Assembly: GCF_008124865.1 (NCBI RefSeq)
Contig: NZ_VNHY01000001.1
Span: 744,001-808,000 of the forward strand
DNA: 64,000 bases
Source of the DNA: Fodinibius salinus
GTDB taxonomy: Bacteria > Bacteroidota > Rhodothermia > Balneolales > Balneolaceae
Direction: 5' to 3'
Shown here: piece by piece, positions 46,366 to 53,204 of the stretch
How the letters are laid out: the number at the start of each line of letters is the position of its first letter
Position numbering within the stretch: the stretch's first letter is position 1
Notes under the pieces: model-generated
Told to the model about the DNA's origin: nothing
What the model saw: the letters and a program-made list of their open reading frames with translations, nothing else
Database searches by the model: none
Position numbers and translations under genes: made by a program

Positions 46366-47091
46366 ATGGAAATAAAAGAAATAATAGAGTTTTTAAACCA
46401 GAACAATGGTTTCTTTCTTGTTTTGTTAACCGCAGTATATGTTATTGCAACAATTATTACCGTCAGGAAGATGTCGAGGGCAAATGATTTAACTCAAAAA
46501 AATATTGAAGTTTTTACTGAACTTGAGAAGGATAAAAATAGACCTAGTTTAATTTTTACTATTGCCCCAGCTAAGTCCATTATTTTTGAAGCCAAAATCA
46601 AAAATATTGGTGCTTCAACAGCTCACAATATTTCTATAAATACCTCAACTGAGGTGAAAATTTTTAGCAGCGATAAAAATATAAAGTTTATTCAAGAAGG
46701 TATTCCATCATTGCCGCCTGGTGCTGAACTATCAACGATTGTAGGTTCTTTCGATGAGCTAAAGGATAATTTTGAAGATAGTAGTGTTTCAGGCTCTGTT
46801 AAATATGAAAGGTTAGATGGCAAAGTTTACAAAGAAGAATTTAATATTGATTTATCAGTATATGAGGGGCTTCAATCTATCCGAGAAAAAAGTATTCATG
46901 ATGTAGCCAAAGAATTGAAAAAAATTAGAAAACAGCTGCGACATGTAATTACTGGATTTAAGAAACCTCTAATTAGGACAATTAATGAAGAAACTTATAG
47001 AGAAGAGCAAAAGAAGCAGCATCAAAAAGCCGAAGAAAAACTAAAGCAGATGGTTCAAAATCAAGAAAGTGATCAAGACCAAGAAGAGTAA
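46366..47091 (+). CDS. Cassette 5: N-terminally anchored protein of unknown function
   Basis: 241 residues. One membrane helix (about 15-32, GFFLVLLTAVYVIATIITV), a beta-sandwich-like domain (about 60-165) with FEAKIKNIGASTAHNISI, a pattern usual in Ig-like or CARDB-like domains, and a charged helical tail (about 175-241) ending in a Glu/Gln-rich stretch. Similar one-helix proteins are common and functionally unassigned. The ATG follows the cassette start by 29 bp. Confidence 0.6.
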   Translation: MEIKEIIEFLNQNNGFFLVLLTAVYVIATIITVRKMSRANDLTQKNIEVFTELEKDKNRPSLIFTIAPAKSIIFEAKIKNIGASTAHNISINTSTEVKIFSSDKNIKFIQEGIPSLPPGAELSTIVGSFDELKDNFEDSSVSGSVKYERLDGKVYKEEFNIDLSVYEGLQSIREKSIHDVAKELKKIRKQLRHVITGFKKPLIRTINEETYREEQKKQHQKAEEKLKQMVQNQESDQDQEE

Positions 47092-47095
47092 ATAC

Positions 47096-47242
47096 ACCTA
47101 ACCCTTTAAAAAGGAAAATGTCAAGCAGACCCCGTCAAACGGGGCAGGCAGTCCTCCTCCCGATGCTTCGGGACCCCTTCTGGCTTTTCCCCTCTCCGTT
47201 CGTTATTTATAAACTCAATATTTATGCGCACTGTCGTTAGGT
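47096..47242 (+). repeat. attC site 5 (147 bp)
   Basis: R'' ACCTAAC (47096-47102) matches the TTAGGT start of the same cassette (46337); R' GTTAGGT (47236-47242). The inner part has CCTTTAAAAAGG, AAATGTCAAGCAGACCCCGT and CAAACGGGGCAGG, shared with site 7, and TCTGGCTTTT near the right side. Confidence 0.88.
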
Positions 47243-47258
47243 TGCCCAAAAGCTCATC

Positions 47259-47990
47259 ATGAAAATCAGAATTCTATATCCAGTTCTTTTTTTATTTATT
47301 ACCATGGGTGCGGTTCTTAGCTGCTCCTTTATAATCGACTTTGAAGTGACCGGAAAGATTAAAAACTATAACTCCGAAAAACATTCAGACCTGAAAGTCC
47401 AATTCAATTTTTATCAATCTTCAAAACCTACTGATACCTCGTACCAGCATAAGATAAGATCTGACGGTACTTTCAAAATTTTTGGATCTTTTCTCAACTC
47501 TTACCCGGATGGTCTAAGTTTCATTTCTGGTGATACCACTCTTGCCAGGTTTCATTTTCAAAAAGAGAAGAAAAGATTAGTTATGAGAAATCTCTTATCC
47601 AAAGATAAATATTTTGCTGAAAAGCAGGATACTATTCGTTTTGACAATATTAGTGTAGAGCTTATTGATGAAACCGATAAACTTTTAGCAATTAATTTTG
47701 ATGACCTGTTTAAGGGATTTCACATTGAGGTAAAAAAAGAAGAGATGACAATTCTCTTCAGCCAAAATCCACCCAAAAATACATCCATAAATATTCATGC
47801 TACCAAGGGATTTAAAGTAATTGAACAAAATATCCCTGTTACATCCGATACCCAGCATGTTAATATTGATAGGTTCGTAAAATCCTCTGGCAAAATTCAG
47901 ATGGATTGGATTGAATTAGTCACTCCTTATAATTGGACTAGGTTCTATAGTGTTTATGACTATAAATACGGATCAATTTTTCGGAATTAA
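47259..47990 (+). CDS. Cassette 6: predicted lipoprotein of unknown function
   Basis: 243 residues with a lipoprotein signal (PVLFLFITMGAVLSCS; LSC lipobox, Cys about 22). The mature protein is beta-rich with two domain-like halves (FEVTGKIKNYNSEKHSDLKV and FHIEVKKEEMTILFSQNPP); the C-terminal end has YNWTRFYSVYDYKYGS. No family recognised. It begins 17 bp after the R' core of site 5 and is followed by only the left half of an attC site, so the boundary to the next ORF has decayed. Confidence 0.6.
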   Translation: MKIRILYPVLFLFITMGAVLSCSFIIDFEVTGKIKNYNSEKHSDLKVQFNFYQSSKPTDTSYQHKIRSDGTFKIFGSFLNSYPDGLSFISGDTTLARFHFQKEKKRLVMRNLLSKDKYFAEKQDTIRFDNISVELIDETDKLLAINFDDLFKGFHIEVKKEEMTILFSQNPPKNTSINIHATKGFKVIEQNIPVTSDTQHVNIDRFVKSSGKIQMDWIELVTPYNWTRFYSVYDYKYGSIFRN

Positions 47991-48003
47991 AGAAACAGTG
48001 GCC

Positions 48004-48021
48004 TCATAACCAGCGCTTCAA
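48004..48021 (+). repeat. attC left-half remnant
   Basis: TCATAACCAGCGCTTCAA closely matches the left end of site 4 (TATAACCAACGCTTCAA), but the rest of the site and any R' core are missing; the next ORF begins 22 bp on. Interpreted as a deletion that fused two cassettes. Confidence 0.6.
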
Positions 48022-48042
48022 TAAATAATACATCCAATCACT

Positions 48043-48324
48043 ATGGATTTTACAAATTGGTTTTCCAGTGGAAGGTTAGATGAGAATGACGAATTTGTTA
48101 AACAGTTCAAAGATGCAGTTGGTAAAACTCCCACCGACTATATTAATCATCATAGAATTGAAGCATCAAAACAAATTCTATCTGATCCTGAATGTAAGGA
48201 AATACCAATTGCTGAAATAGCAAACGAGATTGGTTACAAAGATCCCGAAGAATTCTCCACCTTATTTTATATCAAAGTCGGAATAACTCCAGAAGAATAT
48301 CGGAAGCAACAGCTTTCCAAGTAA
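48043..48324 (+). CDS. Cassette 6b: short AraC-type helix-turn-helix protein
   Basis: 93 residues. The middle and end match the second half of an AraC/XylS DNA-binding domain: FKDAVGKTPTDYINHHRIEA, IPIAEIANEIGYKDPEEFST and YIKVGITPEEYRKQ. No effector domain and only a partial first helix-turn-helix, so it may be a truncated regulator or a stand-alone small DNA-binding protein. It lies on the far side of a broken attC site. Its stop is followed after 8 bases by the GTATAAC core of site 7. Confidence 0.65.
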   Translation: MDFTNWFSSGRLDENDEFVKQFKDAVGKTPTDYINHHRIEASKQILSDPECKEIPIAEIANEIGYKDPEEFSTLFYIKVGITPEEYRKQQLSK

Positions 48325-48332
48325 GTTGATAA

Positions 48333-48510
48333 GTATAACCCCTTTAAAAAGGGAAATGTCAAGCAGACCCCGTCAAACGGGGCAGACAGTCCTCCCTCCT
48401 ATGCTAAAGCTTCGGAGGACAAGCACCCACTATTCTGGCTTTTTCGCTTTCCGTTCGTTATTTAATAAATCATCATTCATCCATACCACCTTATGCCAAG
48501 ATCCTTAAGC
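48333..48510 (+). repeat. attC site 7 (about 178 bp, degenerate right core)
   Basis: R'' GTATAAC (48333-48339), then CCCTTTAAAAAGGGAAATGT and the CAAACGGGGCAG segment as in site 5, then TGGCTTTTTCGCTTTCCGTT. The right core is altered: CTTAAGC at about 48504-48510 in place of GTTRRRY, preceded by CCTTATGCCAAGAT. It may no longer recombine. Confidence 0.75.
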
Positions 48511-48547
48511 AGACGAAAATTTGTAATCCATACACAAGTTTATCCCA

Positions 48548-49111
48548 ATGAGTAACGACAAAGAAATACCCGATCGAGAAGATGTTCACAACAAAGTCAT
48601 CGATTTGATGTATTCAACCCATATTTTAAATAATTCACACCGTGGTGATGTTGCGGAGGCACTTGTTATGATGGCATTAGGAGATGAGTGGAATTTTGTT
48701 GGCTTGGGATGGCATCCCTGGGATTTGCAATATGGATCAGGACCAGACAGAATTAGAATTCAAGTCAAAAACATTGCACTTCAACAAATTTGGGGCGAAA
48801 CTAAGTCTCCAACTCTGGTCTTCGGATGGAAATCTAATCCACCAAGCTACTTCGAGAGAGATAATCCCGGAGTAGAAATCGAAGACGAAGGTTATTTTTG
48901 CGACCTCTTTGTCTTTTGTCTTCACCTCGTGTCAGATGAAGATAATGCTGACCAAGTTGACCCGCAGCAATGGAGTTTTTTAGTCATTCCGACAGAAGAT
49001 CTAAGATCAAAGCGAAAATCTATGGTTTTATCAAAGGCTTTGGATAAGTGGACTCCAATAAAATGGCCTGAATTAGCAGAAAAAGTTGAAGTGGTTGCAA
49101 ACCGACTATAA
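48548..49111 (+). CDS. Cassette 7: possible PD-(D/E)XK-type nuclease
   Basis: 187 residues, soluble. A restriction-endonuclease-like order is suggested by GDVAEALVMMALGDEW (Glu on a helix), HPWDLQYGSGPDRIRIQVKN (Asp, then Gln-x-Lys on the next strand) and a following PTLVFGWKSN strand. The Q-x-K in place of E-x-K occurs in real members of the superfamily. No restriction specificity domain or methylase is present. The assignment is an inference from motif spacing, not a family match. Confidence 0.5.
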   Translation: MSNDKEIPDREDVHNKVIDLMYSTHILNNSHRGDVAEALVMMALGDEWNFVGLGWHPWDLQYGSGPDRIRIQVKNIALQQIWGETKSPTLVFGWKSNPPSYFERDNPGVEIEDEGYFCDLFVFCLHLVSDEDNADQVDPQQWSFLVIPTEDLRSKRKSMVLSKALDKWTPIKWPELAEKVEVVANRL

Positions 49112-49136
49112 ATAATATTTAACAACGGAATCGTCA

Positions 49137-49255
49137 GCCAAAGCAACGCTTCAACAGGGACGCAGCCTGCCCGTTTTGATTTCTTTCTGCCAAATTATAA
49201 ACTGTAATCGCATTCACACTAATCCGCACGCCGGTTAAGCGCCGGGTCGTTAGGG
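49137..49255 (+). repeat. attC site 8 (about 119 bp, degenerate left core)
   Basis: Left core GCCAAAG (about 49137-49143) is altered; the adjacent CAACGCTTCAA is conserved with site 4. Right side CTGTAATCGCATTCACACTA and CGCCGGTTAAGCGCCGGGTC lead into R' GTTAGGG (49249-49255). Confidence 0.78.
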
Positions 49256-49283
49256 GTACTTTTTAATTTAACGTCTACAAAAA

Positions 49284-50006
49284 ATGAAATGCGAAAATTG
49301 CGGCGAAAATATTCCACTTTGGCAAACAGAATATAATCTGGATGGTATAACGGTTTGTTTCGATTGCTATAGCAATAATTACGAAGACATAAAGTATCGT
49401 GCTAAGCAAAAAGGAAAAACCAAAAAAAAGAAAGTTGTAACGACTAATTCTGAGAATGAAACCAATAGTTATTCAGATGACGATTTCTTTTCGACTAATG
49501 GTAGAATAAGAAGAAGCACCTACTTCTTTCGGACTCTCTTCTTAGCAATTCCTTTCACTATAATTTCATTAATTCCTCAAAGTTCGCAAGAACCAGGTCC
49601 AGCTATACTTTTCATTTTAGTAGCGATTGGATTTGGGATTTTGCAAATAATCCAAGCGATTAAAAGATTGCACGATATCGATTTAGGTGGAGAGTATATT
49701 TTACTCAGTTTCATTCCAATCGTCAATCTTATATTTGGACTTTATATTCTTTTTAAAGAAGGTACATCAGGTCCAAATCAGTATGGCGAAGATCCTAAAA
49801 AAAATGAAAGAACTTCAGAGAATAAACTGAATTCATCAGCCTCTAATCTTAAAGAAACCATTTCAAACAAAATGCAATCTTCAACAAATGAAAATACTCA
49901 AAACCATGGATTAGACGATCTTGAAAAATTAGCTGATTTAAAAGATAAAGGTATTATTACAGAAGAAGAGTTTGTTGCAAAGAAGAAACAAATATTAGGT
50001 TTGTAA
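49284..50006 (+). CDS. Cassette 8: zinc-module + DUF805 membrane domain + SHOCT protein
   Basis: 240 residues in three parts. Residues 1-40: zinc module with CxxC at 3/6 and 25/28 (MKCENCGE, GITVCFDCY). Residues about 68-165: DUF805-type membrane domain (FFSTNGRIRRSTYFF, then helices and LLSFIPIVNLIFGLYILFKE, ending GTSGPNQYGEDP). Residues about 212-240: a SHOCT motif (LEKLADLKDKGIITEEEFVA). The zinc module is shared with the last cassette protein. The combination suggests a membrane-tethered adaptor; the role is unknown. Confidence 0.75.
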   Translation: MKCENCGENIPLWQTEYNLDGITVCFDCYSNNYEDIKYRAKQKGKTKKKKVVTTNSENETNSYSDDDFFSTNGRIRRSTYFFRTLFLAIPFTIISLIPQSSQEPGPAILFILVAIGFGILQIIQAIKRLHDIDLGGEYILLSFIPIVNLIFGLYILFKEGTSGPNQYGEDPKKNERTSENKLNSSASNLKETISNKMQSSTNENTQNHGLDDLEKLADLKDKGIITEEEFVAKKKQILGL

Positions 50007-50030
50007 CCCTAGCGTAAGAATAAAAGTATC

Positions 50031-50145
50031 CCTAACAGCCATAAAGCGGCCAGTTCTTGCCAACCTCTCTTTTTATAGTTACTCTTTAATTTTAAACAAT
50101 ATTCAACACGTTGGCGCCTGCACCTTACGTATAATGCCGTTATAG
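50031..50145 (+). repeat. attC site 9 (115 bp)
   Basis: R'' CCCTAAC (50031-50037) is the exact complement of the TTAGGG opening the same cassette (49250). R' GTTATAG at 50139-50145, extended by GG. Inner sequence differs from the two common types (CCTTACGTATAATGCC before R'), so this cassette probably came from another source. Confidence 0.85.
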
Positions 50146-50158
50146 GGCTTTAAATAAA

Positions 50159-50803
50159 ATGGACCTAAATCAAGATATAGTTAACTTAATCATTGGGCTG
50201 AGTATTCTGGTCGGTGCACTACAGTGTTTCTTCGGCTATCGAATATTTAAATTCATTCTCGGGCTTACCGGGTTTTTGATTGGTGGTGTATTGGCGGGTG
50301 CGATGGGTTATTCATTTGCACAGGAAAAAGCCTTTGCCCTCTTAGCAGGCTTGGCCGGAGGATTTATCGGTGCAACGCTAATGGTTATGCTATACTACGT
50401 AGGCATATTCTTGATCGGCGCTCTCCTTGGTGGTTTTCTTGGAACTGTTCTTTACGCAGTTGCCGAAAGTAACCCAGAACCAGCGGTCTTGCTCATACTT
50501 GCTGTAATCACTGGAGTCATAGCTTTGATCTCCCAAAAATTAATGATAATTGTTTCGACGGGATTTGGTGGTGCATGGTTAGTGGTTATCGGAATTGCCT
50601 CTTTAACTACCGAAATTGTTGATTTAAGCAATTTTGACCAGATTTTCAGTTCGGGCGGCAGTTACTTGTATGCTATCATATTGTGTTGGCTTACGCTTGG
50701 GATCGTTGGTGTCATTGTGCAATACCGTTCAGAGCCCAAAAAGAAACCCCAACCATCTTTTGCACCCAACAGTGAAGAAGCGGCCGGACCTTACCTGCAT
50801 TAA
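50159..50803 (+). CDS. Cassette 9: multi-pass membrane protein (DUF4203/TMEM198-like)
   Basis: 214 residues with about six to seven transmembrane helices rich in Gly and Ala (IVNLIIGLSILVGALQCFFG, LGLTGFLIGGVLAGAMGYSF, LAGLAGGFIGATLMVML, GIFLIGALLGGFLGTVLYAV). The FGYRIFKFILGLTGFLIGG start is typical of DUF4203/TMEM198-like proteins. The C-terminus is short and Pro-rich. It is the first of two ORFs in a cassette, starting 13 bp after the core T of TTATAGGG. Function unknown. Confidence 0.68.
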   Translation: MDLNQDIVNLIIGLSILVGALQCFFGYRIFKFILGLTGFLIGGVLAGAMGYSFAQEKAFALLAGLAGGFIGATLMVMLYYVGIFLIGALLGGFLGTVLYAVAESNPEPAVLLILAVITGVIALISQKLMIIVSTGFGGAWLVVIGIASLTTEIVDLSNFDQIFSSGGSYLYAIILCWLTLGIVGVIVQYRSEPKKKPQPSFAPNSEEAAGPYLH

Positions 50804-50866
50804 TGAGTCGTGAAATTAGTAAAGAGTAGCCTAAACCGTTAAAATAATTTCTAATCCTAACAGACG

Positions 50867-51622
50867 ATGGACGATTTAGTCGCAGTTTTGTTGGTGTTAT
50901 TAGTAAGTGGTTTTGTTTGGCTAATTTCACTAATGCGTAAAAAAATATTGAGTCTATTCAGAGGTTGGTTTGGCGAAAAAAAGACTACTTTCTATCTGTG
51001 GCTATCGCTCAATTCGAAAGTATACCGAAAATTTCATGATATCATCATAAAAACAGAAAACGGTACAACTCAAATTGACCACCTTCTTGTATCACCATAT
51101 GGACTGTTCATAATTGAAACAAAGAATATAAAAGGGTGGATATTTGGAGCTGAGGATCAAAAAAGATGGACGCAGTCCCTTTATGGAAGTAATTATTCAT
51201 TCCAGAATCCGATAAGGCAAACCTTTAGGCAAAAAAAGGTTATTTCTGAATTTTTCGGGGTCAATGAATCAATCGTACATACTGTTATTTATTTCATCGG
51301 TGATTGTAAATTTAAAACAGAGTTGCCAGATAACGTTATAAACTCCCGGCTGGGCAAGCACATTAAACAGTTTAAGGATCGGGTTCTTTCATCTGAAGAA
51401 ATTGATCGCGTAGTCGGGGAAATTGAATACTACGTTTCTGAGTCTTCACTCACCACAAAAGACCATGTACAATCATTGCGTGAAAGGCATAATTCAACAA
51501 CAGTTTGCCCGAAATGCGGTTCGCAGTTAGTTGAGAGAACAGCGAAAAAAGGTCCTAATGCTGGTACAAAATTTTTAGGATGCGAAAACTACCCAAAATG
51601 TCGCTTTACAAAAGATATATAA
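50867..51622 (+). CDS. Cassette 9: NERD nuclease-domain protein with C-terminal topoisomerase-type zinc finger
   Basis: 251 residues. N-terminal membrane helix (about 5-23), NERD domain (about 38-150) with the PD-(D/E)XK-like site D71 ... E84-x-K86 in TQIDHLLVSPYGLFIIETKN, and a four-cysteine zinc ribbon at the end (VCPKCGSQL ... GCENYPKCRF), as in topoisomerase C-terminal fingers. NERD proteins are predicted nucleases found in DNA-processing and defence contexts. The gene lies 63 bp after the first cassette ORF with no attC site between, so both travel together. Confidence 0.82.
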   Translation: MDDLVAVLLVLLVSGFVWLISLMRKKILSLFRGWFGEKKTTFYLWLSLNSKVYRKFHDIIIKTENGTTQIDHLLVSPYGLFIIETKNIKGWIFGAEDQKRWTQSLYGSNYSFQNPIRQTFRQKKVISEFFGVNESIVHTVIYFIGDCKFKTELPDNVINSRLGKHIKQFKDRVLSSEEIDRVVGEIEYYVSESSLTTKDHVQSLRERHNSTTVCPKCGSQLVERTAKKGPNAGTKFLGCENYPKCRFTKDI

Positions 51623-51686
51623 TAGAATCTAAACTACATTAAAACGTATTTTGCTAGAGATAAAAAATAAACTGACATAAGGCTCC

Positions 51687-51814
51687 CTATAACCCGCATT
51701 TAGCAGATAGTCCTCCCTCCTTCTCCTGAATGCTATCGGGATTCGGGGTGCAGGCTTCCGCTCGTTTTGTTTTCTGGGTGCCAACTAGTAAACTCCAATC
51801 GCATTCACTAATCC
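51687..51814 (+). repeat. attC site 10 (right end truncated)
   Basis: Left core CTATAAC (51687-51693), preceded by CC, so that CCCTATAA is the exact complement of the TTATAGGG start of the cassette at 50140. The inner segment GGGTGCCAACTAGTAAACTC and AATCGCATTCACTAATCC follow, then the site stops; no GTTRRRY is found before the next ATG. Confidence 0.8.
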
Positions 51815-51831
51815 CTAATTAACTCTGCCTG

Positions 51832-52089
51832 ATGGACACTTGGTTTGTGTATATGATCCGCTGTACCGACGATAGCCTGTATACCGGAAGCACAAACGAT
51901 GTGATCCGCCGCTGGCATCAGCACCGAAAAGGCTATGGCGCCAAATACCTGCAAGCCCATACCCCGAAAGCCGTAGTGTTTGTTGAGCAGCACCCTGGGC
52001 GCTCCGAGGCTTGCAAGCGTGAACATGAGATCAAGCAATATTCTAGAGAGGAAAAGGAGTCATTAATTACAGAGGCTTATCAGTTTTAA
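51832..52089 (+). CDS. Cassette 10: GIY-YIG nuclease-domain protein (YhbQ/UPF0213-like)
   Basis: 85 residues, one GIY-YIG domain: WFVYMIRCTDDSLYTGSTND carries the V-Y and Y-T-G halves (the family GIY-YIG core), followed by the conserved Arg (VIRRWHQH), the GYGAKYLQAH motif and Glu-containing helix (ACKREHEIKQYS). This is the small stand-alone UPF0213 type, related to YhbQ, with weak DNA nuclease activity reported for some members. It is richer in G+C than the other cassette ORFs, hinting at a different source. It starts after the truncated site 10. Confidence 0.85.
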   Translation: MDTWFVYMIRCTDDSLYTGSTNDVIRRWHQHRKGYGAKYLQAHTPKAVVFVEQHPGRSEACKREHEIKQYSREEKESLITEAYQF

Positions 52090-52116
52090 GACGACGATAA
52101 AGCTAGTACATCTGCA

Positions 52117-52273
52117 GCAGCTCCAGCGCTTCAACGCGGATCCCGACAGTGGTCGGGACAGGCAGCACCTCGCCCTCCGAATGCTCGGGGCCCTTTCTGG
52201 CTTTTTAGCTTCTCGTTCATTATTTAACGGGTCAACCTTCATTCGCGTGCAGCTTATGCGCTAGATCTTAAGG
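52117..52273 (+). repeat. attC site 11 (about 157 bp, both cores degenerate)
   Basis: Left part CAGCGCTTCAA then GGATCCCGACAGTGGTCGGG as in site 4; middle TCTGGCTTTTTAGCTTCTCG as in site 3; right arm GCAGCTTATGCGCTAGAT as in site 1, ending CTTAAGG (52267-52273) in place of GTTRRRY. Likely inactive. Confidence 0.7.
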
Positions 52274-52299
52274 CTTACTAAAATAAACTTTAGCTATTT

Positions 52300-52851
52300 A
52301 TGAAATGTGATAACTGTGATAGAGAAACATCAATATGGGGTGGGAAAAGTCACTCCGTTGGTGATATGGAAGTATGTCCCGATTGTTTTAACAATAGTTA
52401 TGAAGAAGTCAAAGCCAAAGCTATGGATCCAAACTTTGAATCAGGATCTTCGAAAAAATCAAATTCTGGCTCAGATATTCATCCTGAAGATCTAGAAAAT
52501 ATCACCTTAACTACGGAAACCAACACAAAAGATTTAGAAATAGAAGAACGCTTAGCGGTCATAAGTTCTGAGTCAGCTCTAGGTATGAATATGTTTCGGG
52601 ACATCTTCACGAATATCAGAGATTTAGTTGGTGGTCAAAGTGTCTCAACACAAAAGATTCTCAAAAATTTAAAGTCAACTGTTTTTCAGGATATAAAAGA
52701 GCAAGCATACAAACTTGGAGCTGATGCAGTAGTCGCAATCGATTTAGATTATAGTGAATTTTCAGGTTCAGGAAAATCGATGTTATTCTTAGTTGCAACC
52801 GGTACGGCAGTCAAATTGAAAGAAGAAGATATAAATCAGGATCAAACGTAA
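52300..52851 (+). CDS. Cassette 11: zinc-module + YbjQ/UPF0145-domain protein
   Basis: 183 residues. Residues 1-42: a zinc module with CxxC at 3/6 and 26/29 (MKCDNCDR, MEVCPDCFNNSYEE), clearly related to the first 40 residues of the cassette 8 protein. Residues about 68-175: a YbjQ-type domain (LTTETNTKDLEIEERLAVIS, SALGMNMFRDIFTNIRDLVG, AYKLGADAVVAIDLDYSEF), a pentameric fold often called heavy-metal binding. A Ser/Lys linker joins them. Role unknown. Confidence 0.8.
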   Translation: MKCDNCDRETSIWGGKSHSVGDMEVCPDCFNNSYEEVKAKAMDPNFESGSSKKSNSGSDIHPEDLENITLTTETNTKDLEIEERLAVISSESALGMNMFRDIFTNIRDLVGGQSVSTQKILKNLKSTVFQDIKEQAYKLGADAVVAIDLDYSEFSGSGKSMLFLVATGTAVKLKEEDINQDQT

Positions 52852-52948
52852 GTCTAACCCGCGCAGACAGCCATCGGGACAGGCTTGGCAACCAATTTTC
52901 GCTGATCACGGTCGGACTACTATACCTGCGCTAAAACTTCAATAAACA
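52852..52948 (+). repeat. attC site 12 (terminal, partial)
   Basis: Left core GTCTAAC (52852-52858) directly overlaps the last ORF stop region and is followed by CCGCGCAGACAG. No right core is found; the sequence fades into CTGCGCTAAAAC and CTTCAATAAA before the tRNA. Marks the right end of the array. Confidence 0.55.
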
Positions 52949-53071
52949 GGCCCTATTTTTGCTCTTCAACAGATATGCATAATACATACTCTCTCTTTTT
53001 ACCTTGAAATGAAAAAGGCTTCACTAAACAAACACTTAAGTGCTTGCTCAACGAAACCTTGGCGTAGTTAT

Positions 53072-53160
<89 letters not shown>

Positions 53161-53204
53161 AAAGAAGAACGCAAATATAGCTTAATATCTCTGGGATATC
53201 AATG

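Larger units (their letters stand above)
42435..52948 (+). mobile_element. Integron gene-cassette array without integrase (CALIN-type)
   Basis: About ten to eleven gene cassettes in one orientation, each with one to three ORFs followed by an attC-like site. The sites end in GTTRRRY (GTTAGGT, GTTATAG, GTTATAC, GTTAGGG) and begin with RYYYAAC (ACCTAAC, GTATAAC, CCCTAAC, CTATAAC). In five cassettes the starting bases are the exact reverse complement of that cassette's own terminal core, as expected for cassettes that were once circles. Inner parts of the sites are alike across the array. Intergenic DNA and ORFs are visibly richer in A+T than the flanks. No tyrosine recombinase is present in the window. 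Confidence 0.88.

Noticed and set aside
43420-52948. Possible CRISPR array or tandem satellite
   Set aside because: The repeats are 115-178 bp, imperfect, one per gene, and spaced by whole ORFs; they have integron core sites and no cas genes are present.
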